Positions 55,000 through 64,000 of a stretch of 64,000 nucleotides of DNA are shown here, piece by piece (position 1 is the first letter of the stretch; each line of letters starts with the position of its first letter). The position numbers and the translations under genes are program-made. A model generated the notes under the pieces. It was not told the origin of the DNA. It did no database searches and saw only the letters and a list, made by a program, of their open reading frames with translations. Source of the DNA: Pseudomonas sp. LS44 (lineage in GTDB: Bacteria > Pseudomonadota > Gammaproteobacteria > Pseudomonadales > Pseudomonadaceae); NCBI RefSeq assembly GCF_024730785.1, contig NZ_CP102830.1, positions 2,728,001 through 2,792,000 on the forward strand, written 5' to 3'.

Positions 55000-57326
55000 C
55001 TTACGCCGTCGCGGTACGAGCGCTGTGCGAGTTCACCGCCAAGGAGGGTGACCTCGACCTGCGCTTCACCCCGGCGCCGACCGCCCAAGAAGGCATGGCC
55101 GGACATGCCACGGTGGTCAGCCGACGCGGCGCTGGATATATCGCCGAGTTGCCGCTGCGCGGTGAGTATCCGGGCCTCACGGTCAGCGGCCGGGCCGATG
55201 GCTACGACCCGGCGCTCAACCTGCTCGAAGAGATCAAGACCCATCGCGGCGACGTGACGCGCATTCCGCAAAACCATCGCCTACTGCACTGGGCGCAGGC
55301 CAAGGTGTACGGCTGGCTGCTCTGCGCCGAACGCGAGCTGGCGGAAATCGACCTGGCGGTGGTGTATTTCAACGTGATTTCCCAGAAGGAAACGGTGCTC
55401 CGCGAACGTTTTTCCGCCGAGGAACTGCGCGGCTTCTTCGAGTTGCAGTGCAGCCGGTTCATCGCCTGGGCCGAACAAGAAAGCGCTCATCGCGGCGAGC
55501 GCGATCACAGTTTGGAACGCCTGCGCTTCCCTTATCCGAGCTTCCGCAAAGGCCAGCGCCAACTGGCCGAAGCCGTCTATCGCGCCGCGCGCGACGGCAC
55601 CACGCTGATGACTCAGGCGACCACCGGCATCGGCAAGACGCTCGCCACACTATTCCCGCAACTCAAGGCATTTGCTGCCCAGGGTCTGGATCGTCTGTTC
55701 TTTCTCACCGCCAAGACGCCGGGGCGCGGCCTGGCCCTGGACGCCCTCGGCGCGCTGCGCAGCCAAGAGCCGGACATGCCGCTGCGGGTGCTCGAGCATG
55801 TCGCCCGCGACAAGGCCTGCGAGCATCCGGACAAAGCCTGCCACGGTGACTCCTGCCCGCTCGCCAAGGGCTTCTACGACCGCCTGCCGGCCGCGCGCAA
55901 GGCCGCCCTCGAGCGCCGCTGGCTGACCCAGAGCGCGGTGCGCGAAGTGGCGCTGGCCCATCAGGTCTGTCCGTATTACTTGAGCCAGGAGCTGTGCCGC
56001 TGGGCGGACGTGGTGGTCGGCGATTACAACTATTACTTCGACATGAGCGCCCTGCTCTACGGCCTCACCCAGCTGAATGGCTGGCGCGTCACCCTGCTGG
56101 TCGACGAGGCGCACAACCTGATCGAAAGGGCGCGCGGCATGTACACCGCGGAGCTCGATCAAAGCCAATTCAATATCCTGCGCAAAGTCGCGCCGCCGGT
56201 GCTCAAGGGCGTGCTGGAACGGGTCGGCCGGCATTGGAACCAGCTGCATGCCAATCAGCAGGAGCCCTATGTGATTTACCCGGCGCTGCCGGATCTGTTC
56301 ATCGCCGCCCTGCAGAAGGCGGTGACCGCGATCACCGATCATCTGTCCGACCAACCGAGCGGCAACGAGGCCGGGCTGCTGCGCTTCTATTTCGACGCCA
56401 TGCTGTTCTGCCGCCTCGCCGAGGCGTACGGGTCACACTCGCTGTTCGATATCAGCCTGGACGCGGACGGTCGGCGCACACTGTCGACCCTGTGTCTGCG
56501 CAATATCGTGCCGGCGCCCTTTCTCGCCCCGCGCTTCCAGGCGGCGCACAGCACCACGCTGTTTTCCGCGACGCTCAGCCCGGCCAACTATTACGCCGAC
56601 CTGCTCGGCTTGCCCGCGGCCACGCAATGGCTGGAGGTCGAATCACCGTTTCGCGCCGAGCAGCTCGAAGTCCGCACCATCAGCAACCTGTCCACCCGCT
56701 ACCAGCACCGGGCTGCGAGCCTGACGCCCATCGCCAACTTGATGGCCTGCCAGTTCGCCGCGCAGCCGGGCAACTATCTGGCCTTCTTCAGCAGCTACGC
56801 GTATCTGCAACAGGTGCTCGAATGCTTCAGCGCCGCGCATCCGCACATTCCGGTGTGGGCGCAATCACGCAGCATGAATGAGATCGACCGCAGTCTGTTT
56901 CTTGCCCGCTTTACCGAGACGTCGCAAGGAATCGGCTTCGCCGTGCTCGGCGGCGCGTTTGGCGAAGGCATCGACTTGCCGGGGCAACGCTTGATCGGCG
57001 CGTTTATCGCCACCCTGGGCCTGCCGCAGATCAACCCGATCAACGAGGAAGTGAAAGCGCGCATGCAGGCGATGTTCGGCAACGGCTTCGATTACGCCTA
57101 CCTGTTTCCCGGCCTGCAGAAAGTCGTCCAGGCCGCCGGTCGGGTAATCCGCACCACCGAGGATAGCGGCGTGGTCTACCTGCTCGACTCGCGCTTCAAC
57201 CAGCCTGAGGTGCAGCGCCTGCTGCCCAGTTGGTGGATCACCAGTCCGCTGCGCATCCAGACGCAACCCGCTACACCATTGGCCGTCCCGTCGACCCCGG
57301 CGATCGAGCCATCCGCACTGCTCTAG
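54996..57326 (+). CDS. RecB-type nuclease / Fe-S DinG-XPD-like helicase fusion
   Basis: The 776-residue protein joins a nuclease and a helicase. Residues about 30-105 carry the whole RecB/Cas4 signature: G33-x3-H37, D68 in GRADGYD, E79-x-K81, and Q101-x3-Y105. From about 180 comes a superfamily 2 XPD/DinG-like helicase with Walker A ATTGIGKT (208-215), DEAH (370-373) and four cysteines (C275, C282, C287, C325) suited to an iron-sulfur cluster. The ATG overlaps the fan1 stop. The pair probably acts in SOS-induced crosslink or flap repair. Confidence 0.92.
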   Translation: MTYAVAVRALCEFTAKEGDLDLRFTPAPTAQEGMAGHATVVSRRGAGYIAELPLRGEYPGLTVSGRADGYDPALNLLEEIKTHRGDVTRIPQNHRLLHWAQAKVYGWLLCAERELAEIDLAVVYFNVISQKETVLRERFSAEELRGFFELQCSRFIAWAEQESAHRGERDHSLERLRFPYPSFRKGQRQLAEAVYRAARDGTTLMTQATTGIGKTLATLFPQLKAFAAQGLDRLFFLTAKTPGRGLALDALGALRSQEPDMPLRVLEHVARDKACEHPDKACHGDSCPLAKGFYDRLPAARKAALERRWLTQSAVREVALAHQVCPYYLSQELCRWADVVVGDYNYYFDMSALLYGLTQLNGWRVTLLVDEAHNLIERARGMYTAELDQSQFNILRKVAPPVLKGVLERVGRHWNQLHANQQEPYVIYPALPDLFIAALQKAVTAITDHLSDQPSGNEAGLLRFYFDAMLFCRLAEAYGSHSLFDISLDADGRRTLSTLCLRNIVPAPFLAPRFQAAHSTTLFSATLSPANYYADLLGLPAATQWLEVESPFRAEQLEVRTISNLSTRYQHRAASLTPIANLMACQFAAQPGNYLAFFSSYAYLQQVLECFSAAHPHIPVWAQSRSMNEIDRSLFLARFTETSQGIGFAVLGGAFGEGIDLPGQRLIGAFIATLGLPQINPINEEVKARMQAMFGNGFDYAYLFPGLQKVVQAAGRVIRTTEDSGVVYLLDSRFNQPEVQRLLPSWWITSPLRIQTQPATPLAVPSTPAIEPSALL

Positions 57327-57499
57327 CTGCCCCGACAATCAATCGCTGAAGCCAACCGGGCATCAGAACGGTGCCGCTACTCAACGGCCATAACCCTTGC
57401 TCAGGGTGCCGTGCAGGCGCTCTAGCGCTAGGCTTAAAGCATGCATCGTGATGGGCCAGGCCTCATAACCTCAAGGCATGAGAGTCGCCTGACCAAAGA

Positions 57500-57540
57500 G
57501 TCAATTATTTGTTGACCCAAAAGTCAGAAATCTCTAAATT
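57500..57540 (+). promoter_or_regulatory. Candidate promoter and operator of xdhABC
   Basis: TTGACC (57512-57517) and TAAATT (57535-57540) with a 17-bp spacer form a sigma-70-like promoter 51 bp before xdhA. The inverted repeat GTCAA-N7-TTGAC (57500-57516) covers its -35 box, a natural place for a purine-responsive repressor. The rest of the 265-bp spacer 57327-57591 shows nothing clear. Confidence 0.5.
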
Positions 57541-57591
57541 GGCTTTTATACGAGCCCTCGTAAAAAACAATAAAGTGCCTGGAGGTCTTCC

Positions 57592-59043
57592 TTGATCCAG
57601 TTTTTACTCAATCGAGAGCTGCGCAGTGAGCATGCGCTCGATCCCAATGTCACCGTGCTCAATTACCTGCGTGAGCACGTCGGCAAATCCGGTACCAAAG
57701 AAGGCTGCGCCTCGGGCGACTGCGGTGCCTGCACCGTAGTGGTCGGCGAACTGGTCGCAACACCGACCGGCGAGAGCATCCGCTATCGCACCCTCAACTC
57801 CTGCCTGACGTTCGTTTCCTCGCTGCACGGCAAGCAGCTGATCACCGTCGAAGACCTCAAGCACCAAGGCCAGCTGCACAGCGTGCAACAGGCCATGGTC
57901 GACTGCCACGGCTCGCAGTGCGGCTTCTGCACCCCCGGTTTCGTCATGAGCCTGTTCGCGTTGCAGAAAAGCTCCCACGGCTACGACAAGGCCGAAACCA
58001 TGGAAGCCCTGGCTGGCAACCTGTGTCGCTGCACCGGCTATCGGCCGATCATCGACGCCGCCGAACAGGCCTGCTGCCAGAAACAGCCAGACCAGTTCGA
58101 CGCCAGCGAAGCGCAAACCATCGCCCAACTCAAAGCCATCGCCCCGCAGGAAACCGCCGAGCTGAACAGCGGCGACAAGCGTTGTCTGCTGCCATTGACT
58201 GTCGCCGACCTGGCCGACCTGTATGCCGCCAATCCACAAGCGCGTCTGCTTGCCGGCGGCACCGATCTGGCCCTGGAGGTCACCCAGTTCCACCGCGAAC
58301 TGCCGGTGATGATCTACGTCGGCCACGTCGAGGAAATGAAGCGCGTCGACGTCACCGCCAGCCACATCGAGATCGGCGCGGCCACCCCGCTGTCCGACTG
58401 TTTCGAAGCGCTGGCCAGCGAATACCCCGACTTCGGCGAGCTGCTGCATCGTTTTGCCTCGCTGCAGATCCGCAACCAGGGCACCCTCGGCGGTAACATC
58501 GGCAATGCCTCGCCGATCGGTGACGCCCCACCGCTGCTGATCGCCCTCGGCGCCGAGATTGTGCTGCGTCGCGGCAGCGACAGCCGCTGCCTGCTGCTGC
58601 AGGACTACTTCGTCGACTACAAGGTCACCGCCCGCCAGGAAGGCGAGTTCATCGAGAAGATCCTGGTGCCGCGCGCCGCCGCCAACCAGACCTTCCGCGC
58701 CTACAAGGTTTCCAAGCGCCTGGACGACGACATCTCCGCGGTATGCGCCGCCTTCAGCCTGGTGATCGAAGCCGGCACCGTGCGCGTAGCGCGCATCGCC
58801 TTTGGCGGCATGGCGGCGACTCCCAAGCGCGCCGCGGCCTGCGAAGCGGCGCTGGTCGGCGCCGCCTGGTACCCGGGCAGCATCGAACGGGCCTGCGCAG
58901 CGCTGGCCCAGGACTTCACCCCGCTCAGCGACTTCCGCGCCAGCAAGGAATACCGCCTGCTGACCGCGCAGAACCTGCTGCGCAAGTTCTTCCTCGAACA
59001 ACAGAGCCCTGAAGTCGAAACCCGGGTGACCGCATATGTCTAA
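57592..59043 (+). CDS. xdhA: Xanthine dehydrogenase small subunit XdhA
   Basis: XdhA carries the two [2Fe-2S] clusters and FAD of xanthine dehydrogenase, which oxidises hypoxanthine and xanthine to urate. The 483-residue product has a ferredoxin-type cluster (C39, C44, C47 and C71), a second cluster domain (SQCGFCTPGF, then NLCRCTGYRP), and an FAD domain (LLAGGTDLALEV; RNQGTLGGNIGNASPIGD). The start is a TTG five bases after GGAGGT. It overlaps xdhB by 8 bp. Confidence 0.97.
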   Translation: MIQFLLNRELRSEHALDPNVTVLNYLREHVGKSGTKEGCASGDCGACTVVVGELVATPTGESIRYRTLNSCLTFVSSLHGKQLITVEDLKHQGQLHSVQQAMVDCHGSQCGFCTPGFVMSLFALQKSSHGYDKAETMEALAGNLCRCTGYRPIIDAAEQACCQKQPDQFDASEAQTIAQLKAIAPQETAELNSGDKRCLLPLTVADLADLYAANPQARLLAGGTDLALEVTQFHRELPVMIYVGHVEEMKRVDVTASHIEIGAATPLSDCFEALASEYPDFGELLHRFASLQIRNQGTLGGNIGNASPIGDAPPLLIALGAEIVLRRGSDSRCLLLQDYFVDYKVTARQEGEFIEKILVPRAAANQTFRAYKVSKRLDDDISAVCAAFSLVIEAGTVRVARIAFGGMAATPKRAAACEAALVGAAWYPGSIERACAALAQDFTPLSDFRASKEYRLLTAQNLLRKFFLEQQSPEVETRVTAYV

Positions 59044-61435
59044 CCATCACGTTTACAAATCCCAGGAAGAACTGGCCGCGCTGTTCCGCGCCGACATGAC
59101 CACCGGCGTCGGCCGTAGCGTCAAGCACGAGAGCGCCGACAAACACGTGTCCGGCGAGGCGGTGTACGTCGACGACCGCCTGGAATTCCCCAACCAGCTA
59201 CATGTGTATGCGCGCATGTCCGACCGTGCGCATGCCCGCATCATCAGGATCGATACCGCGCCCTGCTATCAGTTCCCCGGCGTGGCCATCGCCATCACCA
59301 AGGACGATGTGCCCGGCCAGCTGGATATCGGTCCGGTCGTCGCCGGTGATCCGCTGCTCGCCGACGGCAAGGTCGAGTACGTCGGCCAGGTGGTTCTGGC
59401 GGTAGGCGCCGACAGCCTGGAAACCGCACGCAAGGCGGCCATGGCGGCGATCATCGAATATGAAGACCTGCCACCAGTGCTCGATGTGGTCGAAGCGCTG
59501 CGCAATAAGCACTTCGTCCTCGACAGCCATCAGCACAAGATCGGCGACTCGAAAACCAACCTGGCCTCGGCGAAGAATCGCCTGCAGGGCAACCTGCACA
59601 TCGGCGGCCAGGAACACTTCTACCTGGAAACGCAGATCTCCTCGGTGATGCCTACCGAAGACGGCGGCATGCTGGTCTACACCTCGACGCAGAACGCCAC
59701 CGAAGTGCAGAAGCTGGTCGCCGAAGTGCTCGGCGTATCGATGCACAAGATCGTCATCGACATGCGCCGCATGGGTGGCGGGTTCGGCGGCAAGGAAACC
59801 CAGGCCGCCGGCCCGGCCTGCCTGTGCGCGGTGATCGCGCACCTCACCGGTCGGCCAACCAAGATGCGTCTGCCGCGCATGGAAGACATGACCATCACCG
59901 GCAAGCGCCACCCCTTCTATGTCGAGTACGACGTCGGCTTCGATGACGACGGCCTGCTACATGGCATCGAGATCGACCTGGCTGGCAATTGCGGTTATTC
60001 GCCGGACCTGTCCGGCTCGATCGTCGACCGCGCGATGTTCCACTCGGACAACGCCTATTTCCTCGGCAACGCCACCATCAACGGTCATCGCTGCAAGACC
60101 AACACCGCGTCGAACACCGCCTACCGCGGTTTCGGCGGCCCGCAAGGGATGGTCGCCATCGAGGAGATCATGGATGCGATTGCCCGCCAGCTCGGCAAAG
60201 ATCCGCTAGAGGTGCGCAAGCTCAACTATTACGGCAAGCACGAGCGCAACGTCACCCACTATCACCAGACGGTCGAGCACAACGTCATCCACGAGATGAC
60301 CGCCGAGCTGGAGGCCAGCAGTGACTACGCCCAGCGCCGCCGCGAGATCGTCGCCTTTAACCAAACAAGCCCGGTGCTGAAAAAAGGCCTGGCGCTGACC
60401 CCGGTGAAATTCGGCATCAGCTTCACCGCCACCTTCCTCAACCAGGCCGGCGCGCTGATCCACATCTACACCGACGGCAGCATCCACCTCAACCACGGTG
60501 GCACCGAAATGGGCCAGGGCCTCAACACCAAGGTCGCGCAGATCGTCGCGCAGGTGTTCAGCGTCGATATCGCGCGCATCCAGATCACCGCGACCAACAC
60601 CGACAAGGTGCCCAACACCTCGCCGACCGCGGCTTCCAGTGGTACCGACTTGAACGGCATGGCCGCCAAAAACGCCGCCGAGATCATCAAGCAGCGCCTG
60701 GTCGATTTCCTGGTGCGCGAACACAAGGTGACTCCGGAGGACGTCGAGTTCCGCAACGGCCAAGTGCGCGTGCGCGACCTGTTCCTATCCTTCGAAGAAG
60801 TGGTGCAGAAGGCCTACTTCGGGCAGATTTCGCTGTCTTCGACCGGCTTCTACCGCACCCCGAAAATCCATTACGACCGCGACAAGGCCGCCGGCCGACC
60901 GTTCTACTACTTCGCCTATGGCGTGGCCTGCGTCGAGGTGATCGTCGACACGTTGACCGGCGAGTACAAGATGCTGCGCGGCGACATCCTCCATGACGTC
61001 GGCGACTCGCTGAACCCGGCCATCGACATCGGCCAGGTGGAAGGCGCGTTCGTCCAGGGCATGGGCTGGCTGACCACCGAGGAACTGGTGTGGAACGCCA
61101 AGGGCAAGCTGATGACCAACGGCCCGGCGAGCTACAAGATTCCGGCCATCGCCGACATGCCGATCGACCTGCGCGTGAAACTGGTGGAAAACCGCAAAAA
61201 CCCGGAAGACACGGTGTTCCATTCCAAAGCGGTCGGCGAGCCGCCGTTCATGCTCGGCATCGCCGCCTGGTGCGCGCTCAAGGATGCGGTGGCCAGCCTC
61301 GCCGACTACCGCGTGCAACCCAAAATCGACGCGCCGGCCACCCCGGAGCGGGTGTTGTGGGGTGTCGAGCAGATGCGCAAGTTGCAGCGGCAAACGGCCA
61401 CGCAAGCGGTCGCCGCCGAAGCGGAAGTGGTCTGA
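59036..61435 (+). CDS. xdhB: Xanthine dehydrogenase large subunit XdhB
   Basis: XdhB holds the molybdenum cofactor and purine-binding site. The 799-residue product has the family motifs VGRSVKHESADKHVSGEAVYVDD (N terminus), GQEHFYLETQ, RRMGGGFGGKETQA, the AYRGFGGPQG loop, and the C-terminal HSKAVGEPPFMLG region containing the catalytic Glu. Its start lies inside the end of xdhA, so the subunits are translated together. Confidence 0.98.
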   Translation: MSNHHVYKSQEELAALFRADMTTGVGRSVKHESADKHVSGEAVYVDDRLEFPNQLHVYARMSDRAHARIIRIDTAPCYQFPGVAIAITKDDVPGQLDIGPVVAGDPLLADGKVEYVGQVVLAVGADSLETARKAAMAAIIEYEDLPPVLDVVEALRNKHFVLDSHQHKIGDSKTNLASAKNRLQGNLHIGGQEHFYLETQISSVMPTEDGGMLVYTSTQNATEVQKLVAEVLGVSMHKIVIDMRRMGGGFGGKETQAAGPACLCAVIAHLTGRPTKMRLPRMEDMTITGKRHPFYVEYDVGFDDDGLLHGIEIDLAGNCGYSPDLSGSIVDRAMFHSDNAYFLGNATINGHRCKTNTASNTAYRGFGGPQGMVAIEEIMDAIARQLGKDPLEVRKLNYYGKHERNVTHYHQTVEHNVIHEMTAELEASSDYAQRRREIVAFNQTSPVLKKGLALTPVKFGISFTATFLNQAGALIHIYTDGSIHLNHGGTEMGQGLNTKVAQIVAQVFSVDIARIQITATNTDKVPNTSPTAASSGTDLNGMAAKNAAEIIKQRLVDFLVREHKVTPEDVEFRNGQVRVRDLFLSFEEVVQKAYFGQISLSSTGFYRTPKIHYDRDKAAGRPFYYFAYGVACVEVIVDTLTGEYKMLRGDILHDVGDSLNPAIDIGQVEGAFVQGMGWLTTEELVWNAKGKLMTNGPASYKIPAIADMPIDLRVKLVENRKNPEDTVFHSKAVGEPPFMLGIAAWCALKDAVASLADYRVQPKIDAPATPERVLWGVEQMRKLQRQTATQAVAAEAEVV

Positions 61436-61442
61436 CGCGGAA

Positions 61443-61535
61443 TGGTGGATGTGCTGCGCGACATCCACCCTACGGATAACCCCCTCATGGGTACGGCAGA
61501 TTCGTAGGGTGGAAAACCGCGAAGCGTTTTCCACC
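61443..61535. repeat. Palindromic repeats between xdhB and xdhC
   Basis: GGTGGATGTGCTGCGCGACATCCACC (about 61443-61468) is followed by GGGTGGAAAACCGCGAAGCGTTTTCCACC (about 61506-61534). It is the same hairpin pair as at 17769 and 34337, here inside the xdhABC operon. Confidence 0.85.
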
Positions 61536-61701
61536 GTCCCCGCCCACGAAGACAATCTACCCGGTGCACAACAATGAGAAAGCACACCGAACCCAAGAAC
61601 CCACCAGCGGAACCCATCGTGATACCGCTGCTGGAGCCGTCGCTGAGCAACTGGCGCCTGTCGCGACCGCGCCAGTTGTCGCCGACCTGGAGGCTGAGCA
61701 A

Positions 61702-62538
61702 ATGAGCTGGATCAGTGCCCTCGCCGATCTGCAACAACGCGGCGAACCCTGCGTGCTGGTGACCATCATCGAAGAGCGCGGCTCCACGCCGCGCAATGCC
61801 GGCTCGAAGATGGTGGTCAGCGCCGAGCGCATCTACGAAACCATCGGCGGCGGTCATCTGGAATACAAGGCGATGGCCATGGCTCGCGAGATGCTCGAAA
61901 GCCGCAGCCAGGAGACGCGCCTGGAACGCTTCAGCCTCGGCGCCAGCCTCGGTCAATGCTGCGGCGGCGCCACCGTGCTGCTGTTCGAGCCGATGGGCCA
62001 GCCACAAGCGCAAATCGCCGTATTCGGCGCCGGCCATGTCGGTCGCGCCCTGGTGCCGTTGCTCGCCAGCCTGCCGTGCAAGGTGCGCTGGATCGACTCG
62101 CGGGAGAATGAGTTCCCCGAACAGCTACCCGTCGGCGTCGACAAAGTGGTCAACGAAGAAGTGGTCGATGAAGTCGAGAACATGCCGGCCGGCAGCTACT
62201 TCATCGTCATGACCCACAACCATCAGCTCGATCTGGAACTCAGCGCCGCGATCCTCAAACGTAATGATTTCGCCTACTACGGCCTAATCGGCTCGCGCAC
62301 CAAGCGCGTCAAATTCGAACACCGCCTGCACGAGCGCGGCTTCGCGGCGGACGTCGTGCAACGCATGCGCTGTCCGATGGGCATCGCCGAGGTGAAGGGC
62401 AAGCTGCCGATGGAAATCGCCGTGTCCATCGCCGGCGAGGTGATCGCCACCTACAACGCCAGCTTCGGCCAAGAGGTGAAGAAAGGCGCATCGAGCGTTG
62501 CCAAGTTAATGCCAACCTCACGCCGCGAGCAGACCTGA
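61702..62538 (+). CDS. xdhC: Xanthine dehydrogenase accessory protein XdhC
   Basis: XdhC binds molybdenum cofactor, helps its sulfuration, and inserts it into XdhB. The 278-residue form starts MSWISALADLQQRGEPCVLVTI, eight bases after GGAGG. It has the XdhC N domain (GSTPRNAGSKMVV, IGGGHLEYKAM) and a Rossmann-like C domain (QIAVFGAGHVGRALVPLLASL; YYGLIGSRTKR). The frame is open back to 61564, but those 46 residues are unlike the family. It follows xdhB with a repeat in between. Confidence 0.94.
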   Translation: MSWISALADLQQRGEPCVLVTIIEERGSTPRNAGSKMVVSAERIYETIGGGHLEYKAMAMAREMLESRSQETRLERFSLGASLGQCCGGATVLLFEPMGQPQAQIAVFGAGHVGRALVPLLASLPCKVRWIDSRENEFPEQLPVGVDKVVNEEVVDEVENMPAGSYFIVMTHNHQLDLELSAAILKRNDFAYYGLIGSRTKRVKFEHRLHERGFAADVVQRMRCPMGIAEVKGKLPMEIAVSIAGEVIATYNASFGQEVKKGASSVAKLMPTSRREQT

Positions 62539-62665
62539 ATCACCTGAGCGATGGGAGTCGCATCGCTCAGACCGCGCAGCGATACCCATCAATTTCACCC
62601 GTTTGAACTCCCCTAACCCGCGCCCTCTTGCCCGCTAGAGCGGCACCGTCACGACCGAGATAACC

Positions 62666-63970
62666 ATGACCAGCCACGTAACTGCCTACCGCGCCGCCAT
62701 CCTGCATAGCCTTGCCGACCCCGCCGAAGTCGGTATCGAACAGTCCTATGAGTATTTCGAAGACGGCGTGCTGATCGTGGAGAATGGTCGCGTCATCGAG
62801 GTCGGCCCGGCTGACCAGCTACTGCCGAAACTCCAGGGTATCGACGTCCAGGAATACCGCGACGCGCTGATCACCCCTGGTTTCATCGACACCCATATCC
62901 ATTACCCGCAAACCGGCATGATCGCCTCCTACGGCGAGCAGCTGCTCGACTGGCTGAACACCTACACCTTCCCCACCGAGCAGCAGTTCGCCGACAAGGC
63001 GCATGCCGCCGATGTGGCCGGGATCTTCCTCAAGGAACTGCTGCGCAATGGCACCACCACCGCCCTGGTGTTCGGCAGCGTGCACAAACAATCGGTGGAC
63101 GCCTTCTTCGAGGCCGCCGAAGCGCTCGACCTGCGGATGATCGCCGGCAAGGTGATGATGGATCGCAATGCCCCGGACTACCTGACCGACACTCCGGAAT
63201 CCAGCTATGCCGATAGCAAGGAACTGATCGAACGCTGGCACGGCAAGGGTCGCCTGCACTATGCGGTGACCCCGCGCTTCGCGCCGACCAGCACGCCCGA
63301 GCAATTGGCCCTGGCCGGTCGACTATTCGCCGAGTTCCCGGACCTGTACATGCACACCCATCTCTCCGAGAACCGCGCGGAGATCGAGTGGGTGAAAGAG
63401 CTGTTCCCCAAGCGCAGTGGTTATCTGGATGTCTACGACCATTACCAGCTGATCGGCCCGCGCGCGGTGTTCGCCCATGGCGTGCACCTGTGCGACGCCG
63501 AGTGCCAGCGCCTGGCCGAAACCGGCTCGGCGGTGGCGTTCTGTCCGACTTCCAACCTGTTCCTCGGCAGCGGCCTGTTCGATCTGGAGAAGCTGGAACA
63601 GCACGGCGTGCGCGTCGGCCTGGGCACCGATGTCGGCGCCGGCACCAGCTTCTCGCAGCTGCAGTCGCTGAACGAGGCGTACAAGGTCATGCAGTTGCAG
63701 GGCAAGAAGCTCGACCCGTTCAAGTCGCTGTACCTGGCGACGCTTGGCGGCGCGCGCGCGCTGTATCTGGATCATCAGATCGGCAACTTCGCGACTGGCA
63801 AGGACGCCGACTTCGTGGTCCTCGACTACAACGCCACGCCGCTGATCAGCTACCGCATGCAGCAGGCCAAGAGCCTGGAAGAGAAACTCTTCGCCCTGAC
63901 CATTCTGGGTGACGATCGCGCGGTGAAAGAAACCTTCGCCGCCGGCCGCCGTGTGCATAGCCGCGATTAA
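62666..63970 (+). CDS. guaD: Guanine deaminase GuaD
   Basis: GuaD hydrolyses guanine to xanthine, feeding XdhAB. The 434-residue amidohydrolase has the metal-binding HxH in GFIDTHIHYPQTGM, the PRFAPTSTPEQL segment, HTHLSENRAEIEWV, an internal His in FAHGVHL, and the catalytic Asp in GLGTDVGAGTSFS. It is 127 bp after xdhC, with a short GATGGGAGTCGC..GCGATACCCATC palindrome between. The gene ends 30 bp before the window edge. Confidence 0.97.
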   Translation: MTSHVTAYRAAILHSLADPAEVGIEQSYEYFEDGVLIVENGRVIEVGPADQLLPKLQGIDVQEYRDALITPGFIDTHIHYPQTGMIASYGEQLLDWLNTYTFPTEQQFADKAHAADVAGIFLKELLRNGTTTALVFGSVHKQSVDAFFEAAEALDLRMIAGKVMMDRNAPDYLTDTPESSYADSKELIERWHGKGRLHYAVTPRFAPTSTPEQLALAGRLFAEFPDLYMHTHLSENRAEIEWVKELFPKRSGYLDVYDHYQLIGPRAVFAHGVHLCDAECQRLAETGSAVAFCPTSNLFLGSGLFDLEKLEQHGVRVGLGTDVGAGTSFSQLQSLNEAYKVMQLQGKKLDPFKSLYLATLGGARALYLDHQIGNFATGKDADFVVLDYNATPLISYRMQQAKSLEEKLFALTILGDDRAVKETFAAGRRVHSRD

Positions 63971-64000
63971 CCCGCCCAGGCTTTGTTCTGTTCATGCGGG

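Noticed and set aside
57604-59001. 465-codon open frame antisense to xdhA
   Set aside because: Shadow of a strongly codon-biased gene; no family features and no promoter.
61564-61701. 46-residue N-terminal extension of XdhC
   Set aside because: It is unlike the family, low-complexity, and a good ribosome site precedes the internal ATG at 61702. It cannot be fully excluded.

Overview
The window is G+C-rich DNA from a Pseudomonas-type gammaproteobacterium. It holds almost a complete polar-flagellum and chemotaxis locus, followed by a short housekeeping and DNA-repair stretch and a purine-catabolism operon. The genus call rests on the transcription hierarchy (FleQ, FleS/FleR, FliA, FlgM), the polar-number genes flhF and fleN, the HptB-HsbR-HsbA module next to fliK, and dense Pseudomonas-style intergenic palindromes. 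The species is not P. aeruginosa: there, as I recall, the same flagellar genes are split over several loci, whereas here they are contiguous.

Layout. From 1 to 46.9 kb nearly everything is on the minus strand. Read in transcription order (right to left) it runs: cheV-cheR; flgBCDE; flgFGHIJKL; fliC-flaG-fliD-fliS-fliT; fleQ; fleSR; fliEFGHIJ; hsbA-hsbR-hptB; fliK; fliLMNOPQR-flhB; flhA-flhF-fleN-fliA; cheY-cheZ-cheA. CheA is cut by the left edge. From 46.9 to 49.7 kb, on the plus strand, come flgA, flgM, flgN and flgZ. From 49.7 to 57.3 kb are a glutamine-synthetase-like remnant, L-serine dehydratase, an OsmC-family protein, an AI-2E/PerM-type permease, and a two-gene DNA-repair operon: a FAN1 nuclease and a RecB-type-nuclease/Fe-S helicase fusion. 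From 57.6 kb to the end are xdhA, xdhB, xdhC and guaD.

Regulation read from sequence. I find nine -24/-12 (sigma-54) elements, in front of flhA, fliL, fliK, fliE, fleS, fliD, flgF, flgB and flgA. Three sigma-28 elements (TAAA-N15-GCCGAtAn) lie before fliC, fliS and flgM. A sigma-70-like element lies before fleQ. This reproduces the expected cascade: FleQ with RpoN drives early export, switch and fleSR genes; FleR with RpoN drives hook-basal-body genes; FliA drives late genes; FlgM holds FliA until the hook is finished. HptB-HsbR-HsbA is a partner-switching branch known to converge on FlgM. A LexA-like box sits before the FAN1-helicase pair, and an inverted repeat overlaps the -35 of the xdh promoter.

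The spacers are packed with short palindromic repeats of about eight families, several inside operons (fliJ/fliI, fliH/fliG, flgH/flgG, flgL/flgK). Two copies of a roughly 140-bp MITE-like element abut the stop codons of flgC and flgA. I saw no transposase, CRISPR array, rRNA or tRNA gene.
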